Part shown: piece by piece, positions 1 through 9,810 of the stretch | Numbering within the stretch: the first letter of the stretch is position 1 | Layout: each line of letters starts with the position of its first letter | Source: Klebsormidium nitens | Taxonomy: Eukaryota; Streptophyta; Klebsormidiophyceae; Klebsormidiales; Klebsormidiaceae | Assembly: GCA_000708835.1 (NCBI GenBank) | Contig: DF237712.1 | Location: forward strand, 1 to 35,503 | Reading direction: 5' to 3' | Length of the DNA stretch: 35,503 bases | Translations under genes and position numbers: made by a program | Notes under the pieces: model-generated | Seen by the model: only the letters and a program-made list of their open reading frames with translations | Told to the model about the DNA's origin: nothing | The model's database searches: none

Positions 1-55
1 CATTGTGTGAACTTGATTGATTGAATATCACTTCCAACAACGCTGTGTTTCAACA
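1..55 (+). repeat. 3' end of a family-A LTR
   Basis: Last 55 bases of an LTR ending in GTGTTTCAACA. The same 55 bases occur without mismatch in inverted orientation at 35331-35385. A diverged version ends the 3' LTR at 5887-5941. The rest lies left of the window. No primer site follows; the next sequence is already the pre-integrase part of copia pol. It is therefore more likely a younger LTR inserted into pol than the 5' LTR of element A. Confidence 0.85.
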
Positions 56-59
56 AGGA

Positions 60-1044
60 CACGTGCTTCCTTGTGAAGAAGCCGGAATTGGCGGGGTTAT
101 GGCACCAACGGTTGGGACACGCCGGGTACGAAAATTTGGCGAAAATGGTGCAAGGCGATCTCGTGGAAGGGGTCGGCGTGAAACCGAGTGCGTTCAGAGC
201 GCTTAAAACCTCGGTGTGTGAGCCTTGCATTATAGGGAAGCAAACTAGGCTCCCCTTCCCGGAATCCGACTCGATGAGCAAGAGCTTCTTGAGCTAGTCC
301 ACCCAAACAACTGCAGGCCAATGCGGTAGCCTCGGTTGGGAGAAGCCGGTAGTTTGCCACGTTCTTGGACGACTACAGCAAACTCTCAGTCGTAGTTCCC
401 ATGAAGCAGGAGAACGAAGTGGCCAAGGTCACTGAGCACGTGATCAACCGGTTGGAGTTGCAATTGAGGTAGAAACTCAAATCGGTGCGGACGGACTGGG
501 GCAAGGAGTACGTCAACAAGGCCCTTGAAAACGTTTTCGGGGGTAAGGGGACGGTACACGGGAAATCGGCCCCCTATAGCGCCGAGCAAAATGGGTCGGC
601 AGAACGGCTTAGATGGGATTCGGAGAAGACCCGACCCGGGCAATGCTTGAGGTCTCGGGAGTGGCCAAAAACTTGTGGGCGGAAGCTGTGGTGACGGCCA
701 ATTACACCAGGAACCAAACGCCCGCCGTGAGTGCCCATGGGCGGACTCCCTCGGAAGTTTTCTTCGGAGAAAAGCCGAATGTCGGGCATATGAGATTCTT
801 GGGGCCCGACTCGGCATTCCGCCACGTCCCTAAGCAGCGAAGGCGTAAGCTAGATTGGTGAGCGAGCGATTTGTGTTCGTGGGGTACGAGCCGGAATCGA
901 AGGCGTAGGGGTTGCTCCCAGATCGTGACGGGACGTCAATCATTTTCCGAGACGTCATCTTTGACGAGGGGATCGGAGGGGACGGGGTTGTCGGGCTTGG
1001 CCTTGACCCCACGGACGGTTCTCAAACGTCGGAGGGTCACGGCG
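60..1044 (+). pseudogene. Copia pol, left part: GAG-pre-integrase and integrase (element A)
   Basis: Degenerate copia polyprotein. The pre-integrase signature LWHQRLGHAGYENL begins at 97 and the zinc-binding CEPCIIGKQ stretch lies at 217-243. Integrase core pieces follow: FLDDYSKLSVV at 362-397, SVRTDWGKEYVN at 482-517 (second catalytic Asp) and EQNGSAERL near 585-612 (catalytic Glu). The C-terminal NLWAEAVVTANYTRN stretch lies near 670-715. The first catalytic Asp, normally in an LVHMDVC context, is replaced (LVHPNNC near 295). Several frameshifts and stops break the frame. Gag and protease are absent upstream. Sequence is interrupted at 1045 by element B and resumes at 3746. Integrase normally inserts the cDNA into the genome; this copy cannot. 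Confidence 0.88.
1040..1044. repeat. Left target-site duplication of element B (CGGCG)
   Basis: CGGCG directly precedes the TGTTGG start of the LTR at 1045 and recurs exactly at 3741-3745 after the CCAACA end of the second LTR. A 5-bp duplication is the normal copia integrase footprint and fixes both ends of element B. Confidence 0.9.
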
Positions 1045-1453
1045 TGTTGGAATTACACGCTCATGCTTGGAGCCTACGGGGGATTCAACCACCCTCACAC
1101 ACAAGCGCCTTCACAAAAGAAGCGCCTTAACACTCACCAGGCATCTCTTAGTATGAGTTTTCGTCACAATAGAAACGTCCAAGCCATACTAGTCGAGTCT
1201 ACAATTAGCCCTCTATCCCCTCTTGTGTGCAACATCGACAATCAACGGTCGTCGCTCAATCAACCCTGAGCAAAGTACTCATCTCACGGCTAAGTTCTTA
1301 CAACTGCTCTTATGTAAAAACTCCCTGATCGACGGCTCACACTGAGTAACAAATCAACATCGAACGGTCTCAACTAGCCTAGCTAAAGCAGCTAGCCTAC
1401 CTCGGCCTAAACCAACAATTTGGCCGCCGCCTAACCCACCCCAACTTCCAACA
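1045..1453 (-). repeat. 3' LTR of element B
   Basis: 409 bp beginning TGTTGGAATT and ending CAACTTCCAACA on the + strand. It pairs with 3338-3740. Near 1103-1127 it carries the GCGCC-loop-GGCGC type hairpin found in several LTR families here. The related solo LTR G (29534-29928) is the same family in the opposite orientation. Confidence 0.92.
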
Positions 1454-1464
1454 TTCCCACGCGG
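1454..1464 (-). other. Polypurine tract of element B
   Basis: On the minus strand the sequence GCGTGGGAA abuts the TGTTGG of the 3' LTR, the position where plus-strand DNA synthesis is primed. Comparable G-rich tracts precede the 3' LTRs of elements A, C, F and H. Confidence 0.55.
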
Positions 1465-1489
1465 ACCAGTTGTTGAGTGGTTTTCCGCG

Positions 1490-1975
1490 CTAGCCTCTAC
1501 GGCCCCTCTTCTTCTTGGCCTTCGGCGTCACGGTCACCCAACCCTCGTTCGCTTCTCCGCCCCCATACCTCACCGGCGCCGCTCGCGCACTCTCCGGATA
1601 GCGCTTGTCGCCCGTCCCCGGCGACGTCGCTCCCTCGCTCTCAACCAAAACAGTCCCCGGAACCATCCGTGCTCTCACGGCTTCCGCTGCGGTGGCTCCC
1701 ACGGTTTTTGTTGCGCCGCGCACCTCCGTCACCGGCTCCGTCGGGGCCTCCGTCTCCCCGACGCTCACACCTACCGGTTGGGTCTCTTTCAACCCGTCGT
1801 CTGACTCATCGTCCGACTCAACATCAACCTCAATGAAGTTGACCGGCTTCACCTCTACCCGCTTTCTCTTCGCAACCACCGGCGGTTTTCTTGCCGCCAC
1901 CCCAATCTTCCGCTCCACGTTGGCCGTCCCCTTGACCGCCAAAAACGCCCTTCTATTGTTATCGCAATCTCCCAC
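1490..1975 (-). CDS. Novel C-terminal tail of the gag-protease polyprotein (element B)
   Basis: 161-residue open frame lying where a copia element should encode integrase and RT. It begins soon after the protease linker. Its first part is basic (KRKRVEVKP near residues 37-45), followed by an acidic run (DVESDDESDDG near 51-61), a Pro/Thr/Val-rich middle and a strongly basic end with WVTVTPKAKKKRGRRG. The stop lies about 35 bp before the LTR. The tail of element F matches it in order: basic stretch, EVDLEESKD acidic block and a final WVTPKKKK motif. I do not recognise a domain. The basic end looks like a nuclear localisation or nucleic-acid-binding signal, which is inference. It may be translated as a polyprotein extension, since frameshifts separate it from protease here. 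Confidence 0.6.
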   Translation of the reverse strand: MGDCDNNRRAFLAVKGTANVERKIGVAARKPPVVAKRKRVEVKPVNFIEVDVESDDESDDGLKETQPVGVSVGETEAPTEPVTEVRGATKTVGATAAEAVRARMVPGTVLVESEGATSPGTGDKRYPESARAAPVRYGGGEANEGWVTVTPKAKKKRGRRG

Positions 1976-2315
1976 AACGCATCACGTTGCACCGCCTCCA
2001 TACGGACCACACCTCCCGTCTCAAAAGGGTTACTCCTCTTTCAAAGGAGACCCTTGCCCTCGCGTCCATTGCTCTCCGCAAAGCAAACAATTTCGCCCAC
2101 GCCTCGGGCAAGTGCCAAACCTCATTCAAGGTTACCGTGCTCCACCCGGTTCGCGTCTCGCACTCCAAGCAACCATTCCAAACCCCACCGCCTTCAAGGC
2201 TTCTCCCCTAAGCCCCTCAATCTTCTCCGCACGCGCAAGCCTCTCATAGCTTGCGAATTGGCTCCTATCCGCCGTGATGTGTTGGGTGCTTCCTGAGTCA
2301 ACGAGCCACACCCCC
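1976..2315 (-). pseudogene. Aspartic protease and pre-integrase linker of element B
   Basis: The minus strand at 2275-2313 reads VWLVDSGSTQHIT, the D-S/T-G catalytic motif of copia proteases that cleave the Gag-Pol polyprotein. Downstream is the linker normally found between protease and the integrase zinc finger, ending near the VRMEAVQRDALWEI stretch. Instead of LWHxRLGH the frame then enters the novel tail. Frameshifts are present. Confidence 0.7.
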
Positions 2316-3200
2316 GCCGGCGTCCGCGCCTCCTTGCGCCACGCCGTAAACGCACACCGGCAAACCCTTGCCGCTCCCGGCGGTCCTCACCGCCGCTCTT
2401 TGCACCAACCCGGGGCTTTCTACACACCGAGCTAATGTGCCCCTCTCTCCACATTTAAAGCACTCTGCGTTCGAGTTGCGGCAATAGGCCCGGACGTGGC
2501 CCTTCTCATCGCAAGCATAGCAAGTTCTCGTGTTGCCTCCTCCTCCTCCGGTAACTCCCCGCTCGCTTGACCCTTTGGCAACGGTTACCCCGTACCGTTC
2601 CCGCTTGACAACAAACGCCGAAGCTGGCATATTCTCCTCATCCCTCCCCTCCGGAGTTCCCATTTCCGCCTCCAACTTCAACCTTTGCTCCTTTTTTTGC
2701 ATGAGCTCGGGTTGAACCGCATCCAATGTCAACTCCATTTCACCCAACTTTGAAACCTCCACTAGAGTTGCTTAATGCTTAGGCAATCAGTTAAAGCATG
2801 TACTGCCAACTCTACCTCCTAGACGGTTTGCCCCGCCGTCTCCAAGTCCATCTTTACCTCGCGGGACTCTCCCACGTGTTCCGCGACTCTTCCTGGGTGC
2901 GAACTTCAAGCTCGTCAACTTCTTCCTAAGTTGAACAACCCTTGCGTTGCTTGTCTTCTCAAAATTTTCCTCAAGCTTCTTCAGGCCTTCACCGCCGTGT
3001 CCGCCCCCGCGAACAACTTCACATAGGCATCATCCGTGTGCATAAGCATCAAGCCTCTCGGTTGGCTTAACAACTTCTTCCCTTCTAAGGACTCCGGCTC
3101 TTCTAGCACACACAACCATCCTTTATAAACAAGGAGACCGCGGAACTTGTTCCCATGTGGATCAATTCTCTCCATTCAACACCAGGATCCGAGCCGTAGC
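2290..3200 (-). pseudogene. Gag (capsid-nucleocapsid) of element B
   Basis: Copia-type gag read on the minus strand. The N-terminal signature FRGLLVYKGW lies near 3115-3150. The helical middle is degraded but recognisable, with an ENFEKTSNARVV-like stretch near 2950 and DAVQPELMQKK near 2690-2720. The nucleocapsid has two zinc knuckles: CYACDEKGHVRAYC at 2481-2522 (CX2CX4HX4C) and a second, CFKCGERG..., at about 2423-2463, whose His and last Cys (GHISSVC) have moved to another frame by a one-base shift. Elements I and F carry homologous gag. Gag forms the virus-like particle and packages RNA. Confidence 0.82.
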
Positions 3201-3324
3201 CTTCTTACTCCCGCCATCACTTCTAACGGTAACTATTTCCCTCACCGCTCCCAAACTCTACTCAAATTGTTCTCCTCCCCTTACAACGACCGCTTCATCC
3301 CTCGTTACCTAGGGTAGCGTCGTG

Positions 3325-3337
3325 TGCGCCCATAACT
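3325..3337 (-). other. Primer-binding site of element B (half-tRNA iMet type)
   Basis: Reading the minus strand away from the 5' LTR the first 13 bases are AGTTATGGGCGCA, two mismatches from GGTTATGGGCCCA, which is complementary to the anticodon stem-loop of eukaryotic initiator tRNA-Met. It directly abuts the LTR. Confidence 0.75.
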
Positions 3338-3740
3338 TGTTGAAATCACACGCTCTTGCTTGGAGCCTACGAGGGATTCAACCACCCTCACACACAAGCG
3401 CCTTCAAAAAAGAAGCGCCTTAACACTCACCAAGCATCTCTTCAAATGAGTTTTCATCACAACAGAAAACGTCCAAGCCACCCAATCCAGTCTACAAATA
3501 GCCCTCTATCCCCTCTTGTGCAACATCGACAATCAACGGTCGCCGCTCAATCAACCCTGAGCAAAGTACTCATCTAACGGCTGAGTTCTTACAACTCCTC
3601 TGATGTAAAAACTCCCCGATTGACGGCTCACACTGAGTAACAAATCAACATTGTACGGTCTCAACTAGCCTAGCTAAAGCCGCTAGTAATCGCGGCCTAA
3701 ACCAACACTTTGGCCGCCTAACCCACCCCAACTTCCAACA
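3338..3740 (-). repeat. 5' LTR of element B
   Basis: 403 bp, TGTTGAAATC to CTTCCAACA on the + strand, aligning end to end with 1045-1453 and carrying the same hairpin near 3396-3420. It would supply the element's promoter. Confidence 0.92.
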
Positions 3741-3745
3741 CGGCG
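3741..3745. repeat. Right target-site duplication of element B (CGGCG)
   Basis: Exact repeat of 1040-1044. Element A integrase/linker sequence resumes after it. Confidence 0.9.
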
Positions 3746-5546
3746 TACAGGTTCACACGGAGGCCCAGGAGAGGCCAAAATTTGAATATGTGCTCGAGGG
3801 TGACGCGGCCGCGGGTCTTTCACATACGGGCCAAATGAGGGCAAGTTGAAACTGTGCGCGAGGCCCGGGCCGCGCCGGAAGAGACCGAGGAGGACATTGG
3901 GATGCAAACATCGGCAGCCCAGAGGTCCCAGCGCGTGAAAGACGCGTTCCGGGAGAGTGGTACCGCGCTAACTTAGCGGCGGAACGGAAAGCGGGGGAGC
4001 ACCCCAAAGGGACGGGGGAGCACCCAGAACCGCAGATCTATCAGGAAGCCGTAGAGGAAAATGAGAGTGTACTGTGGCGGTAGTCGATGTACGAGGAGAT
4101 GCGGTCTTTGTTGGAGACCGGGACCCGGGAGCTCGTCGAAATCCGGAAGGGGTGAAGCCGGTTCCCATGAAGTGGGAACCGATACAAGATAAAGCGGGTC
4201 GCTCTCGGAAATGTGGAGCGGTACAAGTCCCGGCTGGTGGCGAAAGGGTACCTGCAAAAGCAGGGATTGACTTTGAGGAAGTTTGCGCTCCGGTGAGCAA
4301 GCACACCACATTGGGTGCTTATTAGCGGTGGTCGGAAAGAGCGACTTAAAGCTGCATCAATTGGACGTAAAACCGGCGTTCCCCGATGGGGAGCTGGAGG
4401 AAGAGATCTTCATGGAGCAGCCGCAGGGATACGCGAGGCGGGCCCAACATGGTCTGCCACCTCAAGCGCACTTTGTACGGGTTACGCCAGGCGCCGCGTG
4501 CATGGCACATGCGTCTGAAGGAGGAGCTCGGGAACTTTGAATTTGTGGCGTCAATGGCGGACCAGCGCTCTTCACGGGAATAGTAGCTGGGGAGCGGGTC
4601 TACCTGGTGGTGTGGGTGACATCCTCGTTGCGGCCCGGGGAACGGACCGCCTTGCCAAGTAAAGGCGCATTTGAGGGAGAAGATCGACGTGCGCGACTTG
4701 AGAGAGGCAAAGTACTTCCTCGGGATGGAGCTAACGCACGATAGGGAGGCGCGCACCTCAAAGCTAAAGCAAAAGAAGCTGATGTGAGAGCTTTTTGGAC
4801 GGTATGGACTAGCGAGCGCTTGGGCGCGCTCGGTCCCTCCCGAAACAAGGGACAAAATAATCAAAGAAGGTGAGCCCCTGGACATAAAGCGGTTTCCCTA
4901 AGTACAAGGAGTGCGTGGGGAGCCTGTTGTACTCGAGTTTGTGCACTAGGCCCGACATTGTATAGGCAAGGGGCGCGCTTGCGCGCTTTATGGCGGGGCC
5001 GACAGAGGAGTATTGGCGGGCGGCGCTTGAAGTTGTACGCTATCTAGTGGGTAAGCAGAGCACGGGGTGAACTTTGGGGGGAGCGAAGAGACTTTCATCG
5101 CTTATTGCGACGCGGATTACACGAGTGACGTGGACACGAAGCGATCAGGCAACCGGTACGTTTTTCTGATGTACGGGGGGGCGGTGAGCTGGTCGAGTAG
5201 GCTGCAGCCAACGGTGGCGGCCTCGACGGTCGAAGCGGAGTGCATGAGCGCAAGCGGTGAAGGAGGCGCTGTGGTTCCGCAAGCTCGGGGGAGATCCTGA
5301 GTGGAACATCGGGACGGTCCGGATCTACTGCGACAACCAAGGGGCAATACGGCTCCTCAAGCACCCAATCGCTTCACAACGATCTAAGCACATTGACGTG
5401 GTTCATTACTTTGCACGGGAGCGTGTGGCACGCAAGGAGGTCGCGGTCGCATACTGCAGGACGGAGGACATGAGGCGGACATCATGACTAAGCCGTCAGC
5501 ACCGGGGAAGTTCAAGAAGTGCAAGAGCGAGATTGGAATTCCATAA
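3746..5546 (+). pseudogene. Copia pol, right part: linker, reverse transcriptase, RNase H (element A)
   Basis: Continuation of element A. A Pro/Gly-rich linker with GGAPQRDGGAP near 3990-4030 leads into RT. RT motifs: EGVKPVPMKW near 4150-4180, [16 protein letters not shown] at 4264-4312, [10 protein letters not shown] near 4353, [17 protein letters not shown] at 4457-4507. The catalytic V-W-V-D-D motif is destroyed near 4617-4622 by loss of about four bases. The connection KEGEPLDIKRFPKY lies near 4864-4900. RNase H follows: AYCDADYTSDVDTKRS at 5100-5150, the TVEAECMSA stretch at 5225-5252, IYCDNQGAIRLLKHPIASQ at 5322-5380, and the closing CRTEDM at 5456. All three RNase H acidic positions are visible, but multiple frameshifts and stops make it non-functional. 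Confidence 0.9.
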
Positions 5547-5554
5547 GTCATTAG

Positions 5555-5566
5555 TTTTTAGGGGAG
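5555..5566 (+). other. Polypurine tract of element A
   Basis: TTTTTAGGGGAG immediately before the LTR start TGCTGAGATT. It follows the end of RNase H by about 20 bp, the expected position. Confidence 0.6.
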
Positions 5567-5941
5567 TGCTGAGATTCGGGCATTTAGTGTGCGCGATCTC
5601 TTGGGTTCGACGACAAGCGGTAGTTAGCGGTTGGCGGTTAAATGCGCGCGGTTAAAGCGTTACACCCGAATGGCTTCTTGAGTAACCGTCGTAAACGAGT
5701 AGGTTCGATAACAGCCGTAAATATTCAGATTGCGCGGAAGTTTCGGACTTGCTTGTCAGCGGTCAACAATCCTACTAGGCTATTAGTGGAGACCTAAACG
5801 AAGAGTGTGACTCCACTTGAGGGAGTTTAGCATAGTACACAGACTGCATAGCTTTAGCGCCGCTATACTCCGAAAACTCGATATGTATTGTTTGCACTTG
5901 ATCATTCGATCATTCATTCCCAACAACGCCGTGTTTCAACA
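5567..5941 (+). repeat. 3' LTR of element A (family A)
   Basis: 375 bp from TGCTGAGATTCGG to GCCGTGTTTCAACA. The end matches 1-55 and the inverse of 35331-35503 with substitutions, so this is an older member of the same family. Confidence 0.85.
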
Positions 5942-6130
5942 AAAACTATCTCAGGATCTGAGCTGGTAATGTGTCGCTTCCATCAAAGTTCGCGAAGCTA
6001 GTACATGCCTCTGTGAATGAATAAATCTTTTGAAGCTACAAACAACTTTGGTAGTTACTCCGATGAACTTCGTTCGAGAAGATTGGTGGCCATGGGCTAT
6101 CAAAGCCCAATGATAAAGGCAAGCAATTAA
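5942..6130. other. No recognisable feature
   Basis: About 190 bp right of the family-A LTR with no motif I can assign. No convincing duplication of the bases flanking the LTR could be tested, because the left end of element A is lost. Confidence 0.4.
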
Positions 6131-6340
6131 TGGTGGTTGAGTTTTAACATGGGGTTTTATCCGCCGCCACATACAAGCGGCTTCACAAAGATACTTCTAC
6201 TTTTTTGCCAAGCATCTTTGCGAATGAATTGTGAGGATTCTGCATCTTTATTACCCTCAACCCACTCAAAGCCGATGAATTCCATCATTGATCCACGTAT
6301 TGCACTCCGCTGGCAGGATGCGAGTCCTCCATCAACATAC
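6131..6340 (-). repeat. Decayed LTR relic (B/E/I superfamily)
   Basis: The stretch TTTTAACATGGGG... then CCGCCGCCACATACAAGCGGCTTCACAAAG and CCAAGCATCTTTGCGAATGAA parallels the 3' ends of the B, E and I LTRs in minus orientation (CCACCCTCACACACAAGCGCCTTCACA ... CAAGCATCTCTTCG). Only the terminal ~110 bp align by eye; the far boundary is not visible. Confidence 0.5.
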
Positions 6341-7285
6341 TACATAAATACATAGTAACACAAAGTTTGATTCAATATATTACGTGAGACCTTTTTGCCG
6401 TCACCTACTTGACGCCACCGGTCGACATGGGCGCCGCCTCTTGCACACTGGAAAATTTGAAAACGAAAAGCTGAAAATGAGAAATGAGGTTGGATCGGCT
6501 TGCTTCTATAGACCAGAAAAGTGGGACCGGTTTCGTGACTCGGTATCCTGGAACCTTCTCATGGAACTTGGAGCAAAGGTCGCCTTCTAAGTGTTCTACA
6601 ACAGTCTCGAGCCTTCTGGTTAATTTGGATATATCTAGACTAAAATATACGCTGGAAGAATATCGGATTTTTCAGTCAGTTTCAAAATGACGTCTTTCTG
6701 GTTTCTTTGAAGCCTAGGGTTGGTGACGTTGGAGACCCCTTATACGATTTCTGTTCCATCCTGGCGTGTTTTTGTGTCAAGAAACCCTCTTGGTCTTTAT
6801 TAATTTGCTGTGATGAGCGTGAACAGCACAATCAAGAGGGGAAAAAATACCGTACTTGCACAGTACATGCGGCGTCGCACGTTTGTAATCAATTCTCAAA
6901 GCCGTTGATGTTTAGCTTCTCAAACTTTCTTCAATCTTTTCCAATTTCCTAACCTGAAGTTTATTGTATGGAAGTGGGAGTTGATCAAATTATCGCCAAC
7001 AAAGTCAAAAAGTGTCAAACGGTGAAAAGGAAGCTTCGGAGAGCGTTGCAAAACCATGGAACCACGGATGGACAAAATTGAGGAGAAAGTCAACCGATTC
7101 CATAGGCGAAGGCAACAAACGTGTCGCAAGAAAATGCACGTGTAGGCGCTAGAGGAGTACGACGAGAAAAACGACAGTTTAGTTAGAGTGATTTGAAAGC
7201 CAAAGAAAATCGTACAAGATGAACAAAGCTTTATCTTCGTAAATGCTAGAATTCAAAATGCACCTAACAATATGTTTGCATGGCT
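6341..7285. other. AT-richer stretch without assignable gene
   Basis: No open frame above about 80 codons and no recognised domain. A + strand stretch near 7147-7190 reads LEEYDEKNDSLVRVI, which resembles the tail of a retroelement gag, but I could not extend it on either side. Confidence 0.35.
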
Positions 7286-7632
7286 TGATTAATGAGAGAT
7301 GGAGTTGATTGACGGCCAAAGTGTTGAGTTAGGCTCGATACATTGAAGCCGTAGGATCGTGAGTTGTGTCCTTTAATATCAATCGTAGGATTGTGGTTTG
7401 TGTTGTGTAGTATCGACCGTTGGATTAGAAGTTTGTGTCGTTGAGAATCGACCGTTTGATTGCGTGTTGACTTGATTGTGGATCGTCAGATGTGAGTCGA
7501 CTCGAGTAGTATAGTAACCCGACCACTAGTAGTACTGTACTACCGACCACTAGTAGTATAGTGCCCCGATTACAAGTCCGAGTGGTATAGGCATATTGTG
7601 AGTAGTAGAGTGACCGGTTGCTGGAAAGGCAT
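7286..7632 (+). repeat. LTR E1, left part (split by the TIR element)
   Basis: Runs in parallel with 20824-21140: GGAGTTGATTGACGGCCAAA, then a run of ...ATCGACCG..., then ACTAGTAGTATAGTGCCCCG and GGTGACC(G/A)GTTG(C/A)TGGAAAGG. The alignment stops where the C-rich TIR begins and resumes at about 12245. The first bases of the LTR are uncertain by several positions. Confidence 0.8.
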
Positions 7633-7690
7633 CCCAAAACACCCCCCCCACGGTTTCCATATGGAATGCATATGAAGCTCGAGCTGGTAG
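7633..7690 (+). repeat. Left terminal inverted repeat of the TIR element
   Basis: Begins CCCAAAACACCCCCCCC and continues GGTTTCCATATGGAATG. The reverse complement of 12185-12244 follows the same order with a few substitutions and a 3-bp insertion (ATC) after the first CCC. Confidence 0.7.
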
Positions 7691-7995
7691 AACCTCGTAC
7701 GGCGCTGCATGGAAGTTTTGATTCGCGTCCATGTGAAAACGGCATGCAAATCATGAGATCGGTTTTCAAATAGATTCCAGCCAGGAGTTAGCATGGAAAC
7801 CGGACAAAAAAGTCGTATGGACACCGAGCGGGACACCGTATGGAAATCGTGTCTAGAAATCATGCCAAAAGTGTAGGAGTGCGGCGCTTGTGAACATCAT
7901 GCGGATTCCATGTGGAACCTGGCTCCGAAATCTGTTTCATCTTCACATAATTCCCAGTATCGTGGTCACCATATGATATCCATGCGGATTCTTAT
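7655..7995. repeat. Subterminal CATGGAA / TATGGAAA motif cluster
   Basis: Many short variants of one motif on both strands: CATATGGAAT, GCATGGAAG, CCATGTGAAAAC, GCATGGAAACC, GTATGGAAATC, CATGTGGAAC, CATGCGG. Related copies lie in the right subterminal part (about 12155-12190, e.g. GCATGGAAAACG). Clustered subterminal repeats in many DNA transposons are transposase-binding sites; that role here is inference. Confidence 0.45.
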
Positions 7996-9330
7996 CCTAG
8001 GACAGGATAATTGACAGGCTTGCCATGCATGGGTATTGAGTAGCACAAAGGCCGCATGCCTTTGGAAGTTTTGCTAGTGGATAACACACTGCATGGGCTG
8101 CCAAGGCATCTTCAAATCACCGACTCGTAAATCTTGCATGTCAACGTCTTTCACATTATTACCAACACGAAACACGGATAGCTTCAAAACGATGTGAAGT
8201 GCTAATTGTAAGTTGGCGCTGAAGAGTCACGGTGGCAAATCCTTGGTCTTCATGCTTGATTGGTATCGTCGAAGCTTGAGCGGAACGCCTTTACCATCGT
8301 GGAAGCCGCCACTACCGGAGCTTGGCTCTGCCGGACGAATGATGCCTGCCACAAAGGACGGAGGAGTGTGAGTCAACAGGCTCGGCGACCATTGCTATAT
8401 TTTCGAAACTCGCGTACTTAGAAACCACAAAATAAAGGCCCTTGTCTTGACGGCAGTGCTTTCGGGATGCACGCCTTCAAGTACATCAAGACCTTCTGCA
8501 CTCAAGCGACTCCATGGCCGCGAAGAGAAGTAGACGCAAGACAAGAATTTGTCGTTCTTGTGGTCTGCAGGTATGTAGCAACTGCTGCGGGCCTCAGCGA
8601 GGAAAGCCGAAGGGACAATGATCGGTTCCACCAAGTCAATTTGATGAAAGTGCATGATTCTAACGATCGTGGAACTTTGCCCACATAATCGTTGACGACC
8701 CGGCCTAACGTGTCCAAACGTTGAAAGATGAACGAAGCAAGTGCAAAGAGATATTTACGCGTCCAGCAAAGTGCCACGTGTCAGTCCACCTTTGATATTT
8801 CCTCCGCGGGCCATATGCGGGTCAGTTAGGGAACAAGCGCAACTCGCCAGGTTGAGGACGAAGAGTGACGAAGGGCGGCGAGTTACGCAGGCAACGCTGC
8901 GCCACCGCACAGAAGCGTACGTGCACGCGTGCACGCAGCCGCCGCTCCCGAGCTCCAGCCCTGCCGTGTGATGTCCGTGAGTGGTTGCGCGAACAATTGT
9001 CCCTGGAATCAAGAATTCGACATGAGTTCCAATCACTATCAAAAGGAAGGCAAAGGACTCCGAGCCTTTGTGACCATCGGAGTGGCTTTTGTGTCGCGCA
9101 TGCTGCGCAATGAACGCCACCATGCTAGTTGATCCCCACCAGAAGCGCGGATCGAAACGTGACTGCCACTTTAATTCATGTCTGTTCTGAAGTGGTTTCG
9201 AATACAAATAACCGGTTCCAATCATCACAACTTTGAGCATCCAGATGTAACTTTTGAGAGGTGTCTCTCAGCCCGCCAACATGCCTCATACGAAATAGCC
9301 AATCTAACGTCAAAAATTTCTGAAAGCCGC
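7996..9330. other. Interior of TIR element, no recognised gene
   Basis: Open frames reach 161 codons (8755-9240, minus strand) but none has a recognisable domain or consistent neighbouring exons. A + strand frame around 8467-8688 is open for 73 codons. Exons of the element's own gene may lie here unrecognised. Confidence 0.3.
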
Positions 9331-9332
9331 GT

Positions 9333-9740
9333 GTCGGAGACCTTAGAATGACGTCAGCAATGACGGTGTGACGTCAACAATTTTCCCTAGGACAGCGAGT
9401 GTTTCAGCATGGGCCAGTCGAAGATCTTCTGTAGAGCAGTCTTACGTCGGCAACCCTCTAATGACCCGTGAACCAGACCTCGAACAGACGCCCGCGATAC
9501 ACTGTACGTCAGCACAATCTCACCTAAAACAATCAGCCGCAAGTGCGGCAGGTGGCTCAGTCGAGCTTCTCAAGTCAACAACTTTTCAAAACCCGTAGCT
9601 CTCAGAAGTAAAGTTATCTCAGACCCTCAGACTAACGCCAGCAAGAACGGTGTGACGTCAGCAGACCCTCACTTAAGACGATATTTGCGAGTGCGGCAAC
9701 GTGGGTGAGTTGAAGATGTTGTAGAGCACCGATTGGTTGC
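9333..9740. repeat. Degenerate tandem units with TGACGTCA motifs
   Basis: Two long units about 285 bp apart share GACGYCAGCAA...ACGGTGTGACGTCARCA and TCGAAGAT-TTGTAGAGCA, at 9351-9440 and 9635-9735. A middle partial copy (TACGTCAGCACAATCTCACC...CAGTCGAGCTTCTC) starts near 9503, giving a ~145-bp half period. More TGACGTCAGC copies sit at 9903 and 9937. The minus strand of each unit has a coding-like stretch (TALQKIFDWPMLKHS; VLYNIFNSPTLPHS), so the repeat may include a duplicated exon. Confidence 0.5.
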
Positions 9741-9810
9741 CCGTCACGAGCACATCCAGTTCGCCAACCAGGACCGCGAGCGAGTGGCGCACAAATTCGG
9801 GCCTACCACG
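9680..9810 (-). pseudogene. Coding-like fragment inside TIR element
   Basis: The minus strand reads an uninterrupted stretch including RHSLAVLVGELDVLVTGNQS and VLYNIFNSPTLPHSQI. It is preceded in another frame by LTSGYLGPWKAALKRFQQLR near 9840-9900. The composition and the partial echo of the same peptide at 9400-9470 suggest genuine former coding sequence, possibly exons of the element's gene. I do not recognise the family. Confidence 0.3.

Larger units (their letters stand above)
1045..3740 (-). mobile_element. Element B: short non-autonomous Copia-type LTR retrotransposon
   Basis: Complete 2696-bp insertion in element A, flanked by CGGCG. LTRs lie at 1045-1453 and 3338-3740, and the interior is read on the minus strand. 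In order it has a primer site (3325-3337), gag with two CCHC knuckles, a DSG protease, a remnant of the pre-integrase linker, a novel tail ORF (1490-1975) and a purine-rich tract. There is no integrase, RT or RNase H, so it must have moved with proteins supplied in trans. Element F (about 13560-16145) has the same plan and similar size. The LTR pair has diverged visibly, so the insertion is not recent. Confidence 0.9.

Noticed and set aside
1605-2249. 214-codon plus-strand open frame
   Set aside because: Antisense to the tail and protease of element B. The minus strand contains the DSG motif and the tail shared with element F.
8755-9240. 161-codon minus-strand frame as a gene
   Set aside because: No domain, no supporting neighbouring exon, and competing frames of similar length on the other strand.
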